A stretch of 25,392 bases of DNA from CAZCEC01 sp964497615 (GTDB lineage Bacteria > Chloroflexota > Anaerolineae > Anaerolineales > UBA6663). Shown in pieces: positions 6,935-14,983 of this stretch. The stretch covers positions 1 through 25,392 of the forward strand of contig CAZCEC010000089.1 of NCBI GenBank assembly GCA_964497615.1, given 5' to 3'. Position numbers and translations under genes: made by a program. Each line of letters starts with the position of its first letter. The stretch's first letter is position 1. The notes under the pieces are model-generated. The model did not search any database. It saw only the letters and a list, made by a program, of their open reading frames with translations, and was not told the DNA's origin.

Positions 6935-9900
6935 ATGAATCCAGCCAAAGAACGTGAAACTACACACCTGGCGCTGCAATTGTTTGGCGCACCCCGCCTG
7001 GAACAGGGCAGCCAGATTCGTCCGGTGGAGCGGCGCAAGTCCATGGCGCTGCTGGCGTATTGCGCCGTCACGGGGCAGCCGCAGCCGCGCGACACCCTGG
7101 CGGCGCTGTTGTGGCCGGAGGCCAACGCGACCGAGTCGCGGGCGGCCCTGCGGCGGGCGCTCTCGGTGCTGAACACCAGCCTGGGTGGCGCGGGGCTGGA
7201 TCCGCAGCGCGAGACCATTGCGGTGAACACCGACGAAATGCGGGTGGATGTGGTGGCGTTTCGGGCGCTGTTGGCGGAAGTGAAGGCGCACCATCCGGGA
7301 GGCGAAGCGCCGTGCGGCGCATGCCTGGCGCGGCTGTCGGATGCGGCGCAGTTGTACCGCGGCGAGTTTATGGCGGGCTTCACACTGCGCGACAGCCCAG
7401 ATTTCGACGAGTGGCAGTTTCAGCAGGCGGAGGCGCTGCGGCGCGAATTGGCGGGCGCGCTGGAGGCGCTGACACGTGGCTACGCCGCCGATGCCGACTA
7501 CCGGGCCGCGCTGGAGCCGTCCCGCCGGTGGGTGGCGCTGGACCCATTGCACGAGCCGGCCCAGCGAGCGCTGATGAAATTCTACGCGCTGGCAGGACAG
7601 ACGGCGGCGGCGCAGCGCACGTACCAGGAGGTGAGGCGGCTGCTGGAAGCTGAATTGGGCGCCGCGCCGGAGCCGGAGACCACGCGGCTGGCCGAGGACA
7701 TCCGCGCGGGGCGGGTGCGGCCGGCCCGGCAGAGCATGGCGGCGCCGGTGCGCGGCCTGCCGGATGACCTGACGGTGCTGCGGCGCGACGCCCCGCGACC
7801 CCGCGCGAGGCTGCCCCACCTGCCAGCCCCCACCACACCCTTGCTGGGCCGGGTGGTGGAACTGGGACAGATGGCCGAGCGGCTGGCCGACCCGAACTGC
7901 CGGTTGGTGACGGTGGTGGGGCCGGGCGGCAGCGGGAAGACGCGGCTGGCGCTCCAGGCGGCGGCCAACCACGGCGCACGGACCGGCCAGGCGGTGTGTT
8001 ACGTGCCGCTGGCGACGACGCCCGCGCCGGAGGTGATTGCGACGGCGGTGGCGGAGGCCCTGGGCCTGGCGGTTTTCGACGAGGCAGACACGACCGGCCC
8101 GCTGCTGGATGCGCTGCGCGACCAGCAATTGCTGCTGCTGCTGGACAACTTCGAGCACCTGCTGCCGGGGGCGGGGCTGGTGGCGGACGTGCTGGCCCAG
8201 GCGCCAGGGGTGAGAGTGATGGTGACGTCGCGCGAGGTACTGCACCTGCACGGCGAATGGGTGATGGAACTGACGGGCCTGCCCTACCCCACCGATCCGG
8301 GGGCGCCGAACACCGATTTTTACGAGGCCGTGCAGTTGTTCGCGCAGAGCGCGCGGCAGGCGCGGAGCGACTTTGTGCTGGACGACGCGACGCGGCCGGC
8401 GGTGGTGGCGATTTGCCGGCTGGTGGAGGGACTGCCGCTGGGGCTGGAACTGGCGGCGGCCTGGACCCGGGTGCTTTCGCCGGCCGAGATTGCAGCGGAG
8501 ATGACGCGGAGCGTGGACTTTCTGGCGACGACGCGGCGGGATGTGCCGGAACGCCAGCGANNNNNNNNNNCGAAGCCTGCGAGCGGCGTTTGAACACTCG
8601 TGGGGGCTGCTGAGCGAGGAGGAGCGGCGCGGGCTGAGCCGGCTGTCCATTTTCCGGCGGGCGTTTGGGCGCGAAGCGGCAGAGCAAGTGGCGGAGGTGC
8701 AACTGGCGGCGCTGGCGACCCTGGCGGACAAGTCGCTGCTGCGCGCACTGCCGCCGCGCCAAGGCCAAGTTCAATACGAACTGCACGAGCTAGTGCGGCA
8801 GTTCGCGGCGGAAAAGCTGGCCGAGATAAAGACTGAGGCCGAGCGAGCGCGGCGCTGCCACGCGCACCATTACGCTGATCTGCTGGCGCGGGTGCCGGAC
8901 GACAAGCACTGCTCGCTGGAGGTGACCGTCGGCTTCTATCGCGAGGTGGCGGCTGAGATTGACAACGTCCGGGCGGCGTGGCTGTGGGCGGTGGAACAGG
9001 CTGATCTGGAACTATTGGAACGGGCGGGGCCGGGCCTGTTCAATTTTCTGCGCTGGCAGTCGTGGTATCAAGAGGGCAAGGAGTTGATGGGCTTGGCCGC
9101 GCGCCGGCTGGCGGACATCGCCCCTACCTTGAATGAGGAGGCGCGCCCCAGGGCCATGCGACTGCTGGCCTCGGCCATTGGGTCGCAGGGCATGTGCTAT
9201 ACCTATCTCGGCTTGCAGCACAAGGCCCAGCCTTTGTTCAGCGAGAGTTTGGAGCTAATGCGCCAATATGGCGAGCCGGGTGAGCTGGCGAATCTGCTGA
9301 CGCGGTCGGCGTGGCTGGAGCGGGAGCAAGGACGGCTGCCGGAGGCGCGGCGGCTGATGGAGGAAAGCGTGGTGCAGGCGCGGGCCAGCGGCGACCAGGC
9401 GCGGCTGGTGACCAGCCTGCATATGTTTGGTTACTACCTGGGCGACATGGGCGAGTTCGAGCCGGCGTTCGAACTGCTGGAAGAGGCGGTGGCGCTGGCC
9501 CGCGCCGGGAGCTTTGCCTCGGAGTTGGGCAGCGCCCTCAACAGCCAGGGCTTTGTGTACTATCTGGCCGGCAAGCACATGCGCGCGCTGGACCTGTTGG
9601 AGCAGTCGCTGCAAGCGCGGCCCGACCAGAGGCACTTCCGCGCGGTGACGCTCGACAATTTGGGGTACGTCAAGGTGGCCCTGGGGCGATGCGCCGAGGC
9701 ACAAGAGCATTTTCTGGAGGCCCTGCGCATTGCGTACGACGAGCACGCGGTGGGCATGGGGCTTGACATCCTGGTGGGGATGGCCACTGCGCTGCCGCTG
9801 CCCGAGGAGGGGAGCCGCGCAGTCGAAATCCTGGCGTTGGTGGTCAATTCGGCGCGAAGCTGGCGCGAGACGAAGGACCGGGCCGAGCCGTGGCTGCGGG

Positions 9901-10118
9901 AGCGGGCGGGGCGACTGGCGCCGGAGGTGGCCGCGGCGGCCGAGACGCGCGGGCAGACGCTGGATTACGACGAGGTGGTGCGAGAGTTCCTGGGGGCAGC
10001 GGCGGAGCCGCAAACGAAGGCGGTGGGCCAGGGGCACCCTTGGAGGGCCGGAACAACGGAAGGGCTTTCGGTGGGGGATTTGGCGATGTGGTGCGGCGTC
10101 CCGTTTCTACACAGGTGA
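6935..10118 (+). CDS. SARP-like BTAD/NB-ARC/TPR transcriptional regulator (interrupted by assembly gap)
   Basis: This is one large regulator of about 1056 residues, split in the assembly by ten Ns at 8561-8570. Residues about 10-105 form an OmpR-like winged helix (LFGAPRL, RRKSMALLAYCAVTG, LAALLWPE, ALRRALSVLN). Residues about 110-300 form the BTAD domain (LYRGEFMAGF, HEPAQRALMKFYALAG). A STAND NTPase follows, with Walker A at about 328-336 (GPGGSGKT), Walker B LLLLLDNFEHLL, TSREVLHLHGEW and GLPLGLELAAAW. After the gap come RSLRAAFEHSWGLLSEEER and a long TPR region. The frame before the gap runs without a stop to 8560 and resumes at 8571 in another phase; the N run is a placeholder, so this is not evidence of a frameshift. 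The start is the ATG at 6935; an upstream in-frame ATG at 6872 would place the operator-like boxes inside the gene. The signal sensed is unknown. Confidence 0.88.
8561..8570. other. Assembly gap (10 N)
   Basis: Ten ambiguous bases lie inside the regulator gene. The left side ends ...CCAGCGA and the right side begins CGAAGCCTG, so the codon CGA is present on both sides. Restoring the frame needs a gap length divisible by three, and removing one CGA gives the family-typical junction DVPERQRSLRAAFEHSW. The gap is therefore probably a contig join with little or no missing sequence. Confidence 0.85.
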
Positions 10119-10210
10119 TGTTATGCAGGGGGCCGTACGGGCGCGCATTCCAAGTTGAGGGACACCAGAGGGGGTTCAGCGGCAAAACCGGCCGCCGTCG
10201 CGGGGCATGA

Positions 10211-10224
10211 CCCCCATTCGGGGG
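10211..10224. other. Short hairpin in the spacer between regulator and DUF3048 gene
   Basis: CCCCC (10211-10215) and GGGGG (10220-10224) form a 5-bp stem with a 4-base loop in the 157-base spacer between two convergent genes. It might contribute to termination for either gene but has no T-run. Nothing else is recognisable in the spacer. Confidence 0.25.
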
Positions 10225-10275
10225 CGCTTCGCAGAGCAACCGCGCTACGAGGCGTGACCCGGTGCGGTGCCAATT

Positions 10276-11628
10276 TTAGGGCGTGGGGGTTTCGGTTTCG
10301 GTAGGCGCAACGTAGCCTTCCGGCGTGAGGGTTGGGGTCTCGGTGGGGGGGACGGGACAGGTGGTGCGCGTGTCGAGCACGCGGTTAGTGACGCCAAAGG
10401 TCGCGCCGGTCCGCGCGGAGTCAGCCGTCAATCCCACAATCGCAAACCAGGTGTTGCCGGGGCTGAGTGGCAGATTGCCGCCGGCGTTGTCCTCCAGGCG
10501 CAGACGCCAGTTGGTGGTGTCGTCGCGGTGCCAGCGCCCATCGAAGAACTGCCCATCGCGAAAGACCTTGGCCGGCCCAATCGTCCAGAGCTGAATCTCC
10601 AGGCCGCAGTTGCCGCCGTCGCGAAAGTCCTCGGGCACAAAGTTGTTCTGGTGATTGACGAAAAGCACCACGACGTTTTCGGCGGTGATGGGCAGGTCGG
10701 TGAGAGCGTCCACGTGGGCGGCCAGCTCGCCGGTGGAGTCCTTCTCCTGCCAGCGGGTATAGCTGCCGGCTTCGGCGTTGTAGCGCCAGGCAACATGAGC
10801 GGCAGGGGACAGGCGCAGGTCCACCTCCGAGACGGGGGCGCCACCGGCAGGCGGCAGCGGGGAAAACACAAATCCCGACTGGCCCACATGCGTGTTGCCA
10901 GCCTGGACGGCAGTGGCGAGGCGCAACTGCTCAGTGCCGGCAAACAGGGCGTTGGCGTCATCAGGCACGTTGGGATTGTTGCGGCAGAGGGGCGGGCAGA
11001 CGTAGCTCGACTCCTCGGAGACCAGCCGCCAGATGTTGCCGGCGAACCAGGGGTTGGTGCGAATGTGCTGCATGGTGCCCAGGCTGGAGCCCGAGGTCAC
11101 GAGCATGGCCCCGAACATGGGCGCGATCTCGGTGTCAAGGTAGCGCGCGGAGCGGATGGAGCCGATCTGTTCGGCGTCGTTCTGGAGGTAAACGGCCGTG
11201 AAGCGGGTGAGGCCGGCCTCGGCCAGGTGCTCGAAGACGACATCGGCCAGGGACAGGCCGGACTGCGGCCGGACCGAGTAGGGGTAGTTGGATATCTTGG
11301 CGGCGATGGGCATGCGGTTGACGCGCGCGGGCTCCACCAACTGGCCGGTGAGGGGGTTGACACCGGGCGGGTAGGTGTCGGGGCCATACACGGGCAGGGG
11401 CGTGGGCGAGGCCGCGGCAGGCTGCGAACTGGGGGCTGGGGTGCTGGTGACGATGGACACGACGGTGGGCGTCGCCGCCAGGCCAGGGACCGGGGTACCG
11501 GTGAGGTAGACGGTCACGGCAACGGGCCGCAAGGTGGGCGTGGCTGGGGTGCCGCCGCACGCCGCGAGGGCGAGGGCCGCCAGGCCGATTAACACCCAGG
11601 AAAGCCGAAGCTTGAAACGATCCATCAT
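10276..11628 (-). CDS. DUF3048 (YerB-like) lipoprotein
   Basis: This 450-residue exported lipoprotein starts at one of two adjacent ATG codons (11628 or 11625), preceded by GGGAGG at good distance. The frame stays open to 11703, but only the MMDRFKLRLSW start gives a proper signal peptide. The lipobox is LAAC with Cys24, followed by a Thr/Pro/Ala-rich linker to about residue 100. DUF3048 N-terminal motifs are NPLTGQLVEPARVNRMPIAA, RPQSGLSLADVVFEHLAEAG, QIGSIRSARYLD and FGAMLVTSG; the C-terminal DUF3048 part includes NVVVLFVNHQ, AKVFRDGQFFDGRWHRDD and LSPGNTWFAIVG. The tail is again Thr/Pro/Glu-rich. The family is common in Firmicutes and Chloroflexota and has no established biochemical role. 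It is transcribed away from the DUF4388 cluster. Confidence 0.92.
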   Translation of the reverse strand: MMDRFKLRLSWVLIGLAALALAACGGTPATPTLRPVAVTVYLTGTPVPGLAATPTVVSIVTSTPAPSSQPAAASPTPLPVYGPDTYPPGVNPLTGQLVEPARVNRMPIAAKISNYPYSVRPQSGLSLADVVFEHLAEAGLTRFTAVYLQNDAEQIGSIRSARYLDTEIAPMFGAMLVTSGSSLGTMQHIRTNPWFAGNIWRLVSEESSYVCPPLCRNNPNVPDDANALFAGTEQLRLATAVQAGNTHVGQSGFVFSPLPPAGGAPVSEVDLRLSPAAHVAWRYNAEAGSYTRWQEKDSTGELAAHVDALTDLPITAENVVVLFVNHQNNFVPEDFRDGGNCGLEIQLWTIGPAKVFRDGQFFDGRWHRDDTTNWRLRLEDNAGGNLPLSPGNTWFAIVGLTADSARTGATFGVTNRVLDTRTTCPVPPTETPTLTPEGYVAPTETETPTP

Positions 11629-11790
11629 CGAACATGCCTCCCAACGCGGGCACTCCCTGGCAAGACGACCGGCCACTAGGGCCGGGGTAGGAGTCTGGCG
11701 CAAACGCAGGGTTGTCTCTAACTCAATCCCAACGTATCATAGGCGGGTGCGCCGCGGGACGGGCATTCTAACATATGAATCGGCGGTTGA

Positions 11791-11819
11791 TTGACGCTGA
11801 CTATCCTTGACGCTATAAT
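11791..11819 (+). promoter_or_regulatory. Near-consensus sigma70 promoter upstream of the DUF4388 gene cluster
   Basis: TTGACG (11791-11796) and a perfect TATAAT (11814-11819) are 17 bases apart, the best promoter in the window. Transcription should begin near 11826, giving a leader of about 55 bases. That leader contains a small hairpin, GCCGGA (11835-11840) with TCCGGC (11844-11849). It is the only strong promoter I found for the co-oriented genes that follow. Confidence 0.8.
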
Positions 11820-11881
11820 CGCGCCCAGCTTTTTGCCGGAAAATCCGGCGGTCTGCCAAGCTGCCCGCGGTAAAGGTGTGT

Positions 11882-12715
11882 ATGGCACTGAAGGGCAATT
11901 TACGCGATTTTTCCACCACCCAGCTGCTCAACCTGATTAACCTGGCCAAGAAGACGGGAACGCTCGTCATCGAGGCGAACGGTCAGGCGGCGCAGTTGTC
12001 GTTTCGTAACGGCCGGCTGATTTACGGGCAGATCGGCCACGAAGACGGCAACCTGACTGGCATCTTGCACAAGGCCGGCAAGCTGAATGATGAGCAGGCG
12101 CGCGTGCTGCGGGAGCGGGCGGCCCACTCCAGCGACAAGGAGCTAGGGCTGCTGCTGATCAACGCCGGGTACGTGAGCCAGACGGACATTCTGTTAAGCA
12201 TCCGGGCGCACGTGCTGGATATCGTGTACCGGCTGATCACGTGGGCCGAGGGGCTGTTCCGGTTCGACCAGAATGTGCTGCCCAGCGAAGACCGGATCAC
12301 GGTCCCGATCGAGCTGGAGAATGTGATCATCGAGGGCGCGCGCCGGATGCGCGAGTGGGAGCGGCTGTCGGAGGAACTGCCCAGCCTGGACATGGCCCTG
12401 AAGTTCAACGAGCACCCGACCATCAACATCCGCGACATGAAGCTGAGCGTGGAGGAGTGGCGGGTGGTGTCGTTTATCAACCCAAAAAACAGCATGAAGG
12501 CCATCGCCAAGGCGAATAACCTGGGCGACCTGGAGATCCGGCGCATCGTGTATGGGCTGCTGCAAGCCGGGCTGGTGGAGGTGATCCGGCCGGAGGGGGC
12601 GCCGCGGCCGCTGCCGTTTGGGCTGGGCAAGAAGGCGGCCCCAGCCACGCCGCAAGAGAAGCAACAGACGCGCGGGCTGGTAAATCGATTGATTGCCAGG
12701 ATCAGATCATTGTAA
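11882..12715 (+). CDS. DUF4388 (PatA N-terminal-like) protein with C-terminal winged-helix-like region
   Basis: This is a 277-residue cytoplasmic protein. Residues 1-130 carry the DUF4388 signature (LRDFSTTQLLNLINLAKKTG, GTLVIEANGQAAQLSFRNGR, LIYGQ, DILLSIRAHVLDIVYRLITW, EGLFRFDQN), found in PatA-type response regulators and in proteins next to MglA-type GTPases. Residues about 190-237 (EEWRVVSFINPKNSMKAIAK, LGDLEIRRIVYGLLQAGLVE) resemble a winged helix. The C terminus is basic and disordered. The ATG at 11882 was chosen over an in-frame GTG at 11876 because AAAGG then sits at suitable distance. It is the first gene after the strong promoter and precedes the small GTPase by 92 bases. In related systems DUF4388 proteins are thought to be signalling scaffolds; its partner here is probably the GTPase. 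Confidence 0.88.
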   Translation: MALKGNLRDFSTTQLLNLINLAKKTGTLVIEANGQAAQLSFRNGRLIYGQIGHEDGNLTGILHKAGKLNDEQARVLRERAAHSSDKELGLLLINAGYVSQTDILLSIRAHVLDIVYRLITWAEGLFRFDQNVLPSEDRITVPIELENVIIEGARRMREWERLSEELPSLDMALKFNEHPTINIRDMKLSVEEWRVVSFINPKNSMKAIAKANNLGDLEIRRIVYGLLQAGLVEVIRPEGAPRPLPFGLGKKAAPATPQEKQQTRGLVNRLIARIRSL

Positions 12716-12717
12716 CC

Positions 12718-12749
12718 AGTCAATTGGTCAGTTGGTGAACTCGTCAACT
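12718..12749. repeat. Degenerate 8-bp tandem repeat, four units
   Basis: Four successive octamers read AGTCAATT, GGTCAGTT, GGTGAACT and CGTCAACT, close to a consensus GGTCAACT. The array begins just after the DUF4388 stop. The same octamer family occurs at 16270-16317. Its role is unknown. Confidence 0.6.
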
Positions 12750-12807
12750 GCTTGGTGGATGAGCCGAGGGACCGATTGATCGAAGAGCTAGAGGCCGTGA
12801 GGCGCGC

Positions 12808-13341
12808 ATGCAGACTGTGAAAATGGTGGTGACTGGCCCCTTCAATTCGGGCAAGACGCAGTTCATCCAGTCGGTGAGCGAGATTGACGTCGTCTCGACC
12901 GAACGGAAGATCACGTCTGAGGCGGAGCGGGTGAAAGAGAACACCACCGTGGCAATGGACTTTGGGCGGATCACGGTGGACGCGGACCTGGTGCTATACC
13001 TGTTCGGCACGCCGGGCCAGAAGCGCTTCGACTTCATGTGGGAAATCCTGTCGGAGGGCATGCTGGGGTTTGTGGTGATGGTGGACAGCACCCGGCCGGA
13101 GACTTTCCGCGAGGCGAAGAGCATCCTGGAGACCTTCCGGGCTTACGCCCCCACCCCTTACGTGGTGGCGGCCAACAAGCAGGACAGCGAGGAGGCGTGG
13201 CCGATCGAAGACCTGCGGATTGCACTGCGGCTGGCGCCGGAGATCAAGCTGATCCCGTGCGTGGGGACCGAGAAGGAGAAGGTCAAGGTTGTGCTGCTGG
13301 AGCTGCTCTACTCGATCCTGGCGGAGATGGAGACGTCGTAA
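12808..13341 (+). CDS. Ras-like small GTPase, MglA/CvnD-type (COG2229-like)
   Basis: This 177-residue single-domain GTPase has G1 at residues 10-17 (GPFNSGKT), a G2 threonine at 46-47 (ENTTVAMDFG), the G3 region FGTPGQ at 66-71 and G4 NKQD at 123-126. The usual G3 aspartate is replaced by Gly in LFGTPGQ, which is typical of CvnD-like bacterial GTPases, so the protein is probably active. A G5 motif is not obvious (CVGTEKEK). It should act as a GTP-dependent switch in the cytoplasm. There is no lipid anchor or membrane helix. The start ATG at 12808 follows GTGAGGCG. The neighbours DUF4388 and V4R are likely partners. A Roadblock/LC7 protein, the usual partner of such GTPases, is not present in the window. 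Confidence 0.9.
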   Translation: MQTVKMVVTGPFNSGKTQFIQSVSEIDVVSTERKITSEAERVKENTTVAMDFGRITVDADLVLYLFGTPGQKRFDFMWEILSEGMLGFVVMVDSTRPETFREAKSILETFRAYAPTPYVVAANKQDSEEAWPIEDLRIALRLAPEIKLIPCVGTEKEKVKVVLLELLYSILAEMETS

Positions 13342-13343
13342 AC

Positions 13344-13413
13344 TGTGTCAGGTGTCAGGTGCCAAGTGTCACGTGATACGTCGCGTTTCACTTGACACTT
13401 GACACGTGGCACT
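13344..13413. repeat. Heptad repeats arranged as an inverted array
   Basis: Five direct heptads of consensus NGTGTCA occupy 13344-13378 (TGTGTCA, GGTGTCA, GGTGCCA, AGTGTCA, CGTGATA). After a short centre, four heptads in the opposite sense, consensus TGACACN, occupy 13386-13413 (TTTCACT, TGACACT, TGACACG, TGGCACT). The two halves can fold into an imperfect long hairpin. The array fills the spacer between the GTPase and the hydrolase start. Confidence 0.65.
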
Positions 13414-13422
13414 TGCCCCTGC

Positions 13423-14304
13423 ATGAGCTCGATCGTCACCGACCAGGGCATTGTCCATTACGAGACCTACGGCGCGGGGCCACCGGTGATCCTGCTGCAC
13501 GGCTGGATCGGGTCGTGGGGGCTATGGCAGCCGACGATGGAGGCGCTGGGGCGCACGCACCGCTGCTACGCGCTCGATTTTTGGGGATTTGGCGAGTCGG
13601 GCAAGAAGCGCGACTCGTATGCGGTGAGCGACTTCATGGAACTGGTGCGCCAGTTCATGGACGCGCTGGGCATCGCCCAGGCGCCGCTGGTGGGCCACTC
13701 GATGGGCGGAACAACCAGCCTGGGCACGACCCTGCGGTACCCGGACCGGGTGACGCGGGTGTGCGTGATCGGGTCGCCGATCGTCGGGTCATCGCTGAGC
13801 CCGGTGCTGCAATTCGCCAGCGTGGGCTGGGTGGGCGGCATCGGCCGGATCATCCCCAACCTGTGGATGCCGCCCGTCAAGCTGGGCATCCGCCTCGCCG
13901 CGCCCCTCATCACCCGGGACAAGCGCTGGTATGCGATGGTGTCGCGCGATATATCGCGCGCGTCGATGGAAGCCTTTTTTGCCAGCGTGGGCTCGCTGCG
14001 GCGCACGGATTTGCGCCCGCGCCTGGCGGAGATCAAGACGCCGGTGATGGGCATCTATGGGCGGCGCGACGTGATCGTGCATCCCAAGCAGTATGAGCCG
14101 TTGAGGGCGGGGGTGAAGCACGCCCGCATTGAAGTCCTGCCTGGCTCGGGGCACTTTCCGATGCTGGACGAGCCGGAACCCTATCTGGGGCTGATCCGCT
14201 CGTTCCTGGAGGACGGCGCTAGCCGGCCGGCAGAGGCCAGCGCACCCGCGGCGGAGGCGATCTCCAACCCAGGAGCGGCGCCGGCCGCGGCGCCCAACCC
14301 GTGA
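13423..14304 (+). CDS. Alpha/beta hydrolase
   Basis: This 293-residue alpha/beta-hydrolase-fold enzyme has the oxyanion-hole motif LLHGWIG at 24-30 and the nucleophile elbow GHSMGG with Ser93. The probable acid is Asp216 (GRRDVIV) and the probable base His244 (GSGHFPMLDEP), so the triad is complete. The substrate is unknown: families with this pattern include esterases, C-C bond hydrolases and haloperoxidase-like enzymes. Residues 265-293 form an Ala/Pro-rich tail after the fold ends. The ATG at 13423 is the first in frame after the heptad array; an upstream start at 13399 would lie inside the repeat. The ribosome site is weak. The gene precedes the V4R gene by 34 bases. In this neighbourhood an acyl-ester or thioester substrate is plausible but inferred. 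Confidence 0.9.
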   Translation: MSSIVTDQGIVHYETYGAGPPVILLHGWIGSWGLWQPTMEALGRTHRCYALDFWGFGESGKKRDSYAVSDFMELVRQFMDALGIAQAPLVGHSMGGTTSLGTTLRYPDRVTRVCVIGSPIVGSSLSPVLQFASVGWVGGIGRIIPNLWMPPVKLGIRLAAPLITRDKRWYAMVSRDISRASMEAFFASVGSLRRTDLRPRLAEIKTPVMGIYGRRDVIVHPKQYEPLRAGVKHARIEVLPGSGHFPMLDEPEPYLGLIRSFLEDGASRPAEASAPAAEAISNPGAAPAAAPNP

Positions 14305-14332
14305 GCGCGCGGCAGGAGAGCGCGCGGCAGGA
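14303..14332 (+). repeat. 15-bp tandem duplication containing the V4R ribosome-binding site
   Basis: GAGCGCGCGGCAGGA occurs twice in direct succession (14303-14317 and 14318-14332), beginning within the hydrolase stop codon. Each unit ends in CAGGA followed by G, so two Shine-Dalgarno-like AGGAG sequences stand before the ATG at 14339; the second is at proper distance. Confidence 0.8.
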
Positions 14333-14338
14333 GAGCCG

Positions 14339-14983
14339 ATGGAACTGTCTGTAGCGGCGGCGGGCGAGGCGACCTACTTCTACCCCAACAAGATGGCCCG
14401 CATCATCCTGCTGGCCATGGAAGAAGTGATGGGCCGCAACGGGGTCAATGCGCTGCTCAATCTGGCGCAGCTCCGGCACCTGGTCAACAACTTTCCACCA
14501 AACAACTTCGACCGGCAAATGAGCTTCGGGGACGTCAGCGCGCTGATGGGGGCGCTGGACGAGATGTATGGACCGCGCGGCGGGCGCGGGCTGGCGCTGC
14601 GGGCCGGGCGAGCCGGGTTCAAGTATGGGCTGAAGGAATTCGGGCCAGTGCTGGGCATCGCCGATCTGGCCTTTCGGCTGCTGCCGCTGCAAATGAAGCT
14701 GAAGGTGGGGGCCGATGTGTTCGCCGAGACGTTCAACAAGTTCAGCGACCAGGTGGTGCGGCTGGGCGAGCAGGAGGACCGTTTCACCTGGGAGATTTTG
14801 CGGTGCCCGGTGTGCTGGGGCCGACGGAGCGAGACGCCGTGCTGTTTCCTGGCGGTGGGCATTCTGCAAGAGGCGCTGTACTGGGTGAGCGGGGGCAAGA
14901 ACTTCGAGGTGTATGAGACGGAGTGCGTGGCGGCTGGCGCGGACACGTGCACGATTGTGATTGAGAAGAAGCCGCTCGATTAA
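14339..14983 (+). CDS. V4R-domain protein (4-vinyl reductase / TRAPP Bet3-like fold)
   Basis: This 214-residue cytoplasmic protein begins with TYFYPNKMARIILLAMEEVM, then LNLAQLRHLVNNFPP, and a helical middle part. The C-terminal V4R domain (about 150-210) has the family cysteines: Cys156 and Cys159 (RCPVCWGR), Cys168-Cys169 (TPCCFLAVGILQEAL), Cys196 (ETECVAAG) and Cys204 (ADTCTI). V4R was named from the BchJ family linked to bacteriochlorophyll synthesis, but most members are ligand-binding signalling proteins; published fold comparison makes V4R the likely ancestor of the TRAPP subunit Bet3. The cysteines may bind metal. No other photosynthesis gene is present, so a BchJ role is unlikely. 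Its stop TAA overlaps the next ATG by one base, indicating translational coupling with the beta-helix protein. Confidence 0.88.
   Translation: MELSVAAAGEATYFYPNKMARIILLAMEEVMGRNGVNALLNLAQLRHLVNNFPPNNFDRQMSFGDVSALMGALDEMYGPRGGRGLALRAGRAGFKYGLKEFGPVLGIADLAFRLLPLQMKLKVGADVFAETFNKFSDQVVRLGEQEDRFTWEILRCPVCWGRRSETPCCFLAVGILQEALYWVSGGKNFEVYETECVAAGADTCTIVIEKKPLD

Noticed and set aside
6806..8731. A 641-residue minus-strand open frame through the N gap
   Set aside because: It reads across ambiguous bases, is antisense to the SARP-like regulator and shows no domain.
6935..10118. Regulator as a frameshifted pseudogene
   Set aside because: The phase change falls exactly at the N placeholder. The domains on both sides are complete and continuous, so the gap length explains it.
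13344..13413. Repeat arrays as a CRISPR
   Set aside because: The units are 7-8 bases without spacers, degenerate and in both orientations, and there are no cas genes.
14339..14983. V4R gene as bchJ (bacteriochlorophyll synthesis)
   Set aside because: The domain is shared, but no pigment gene is nearby and the neighbours are signalling genes, so the symbol was not used.
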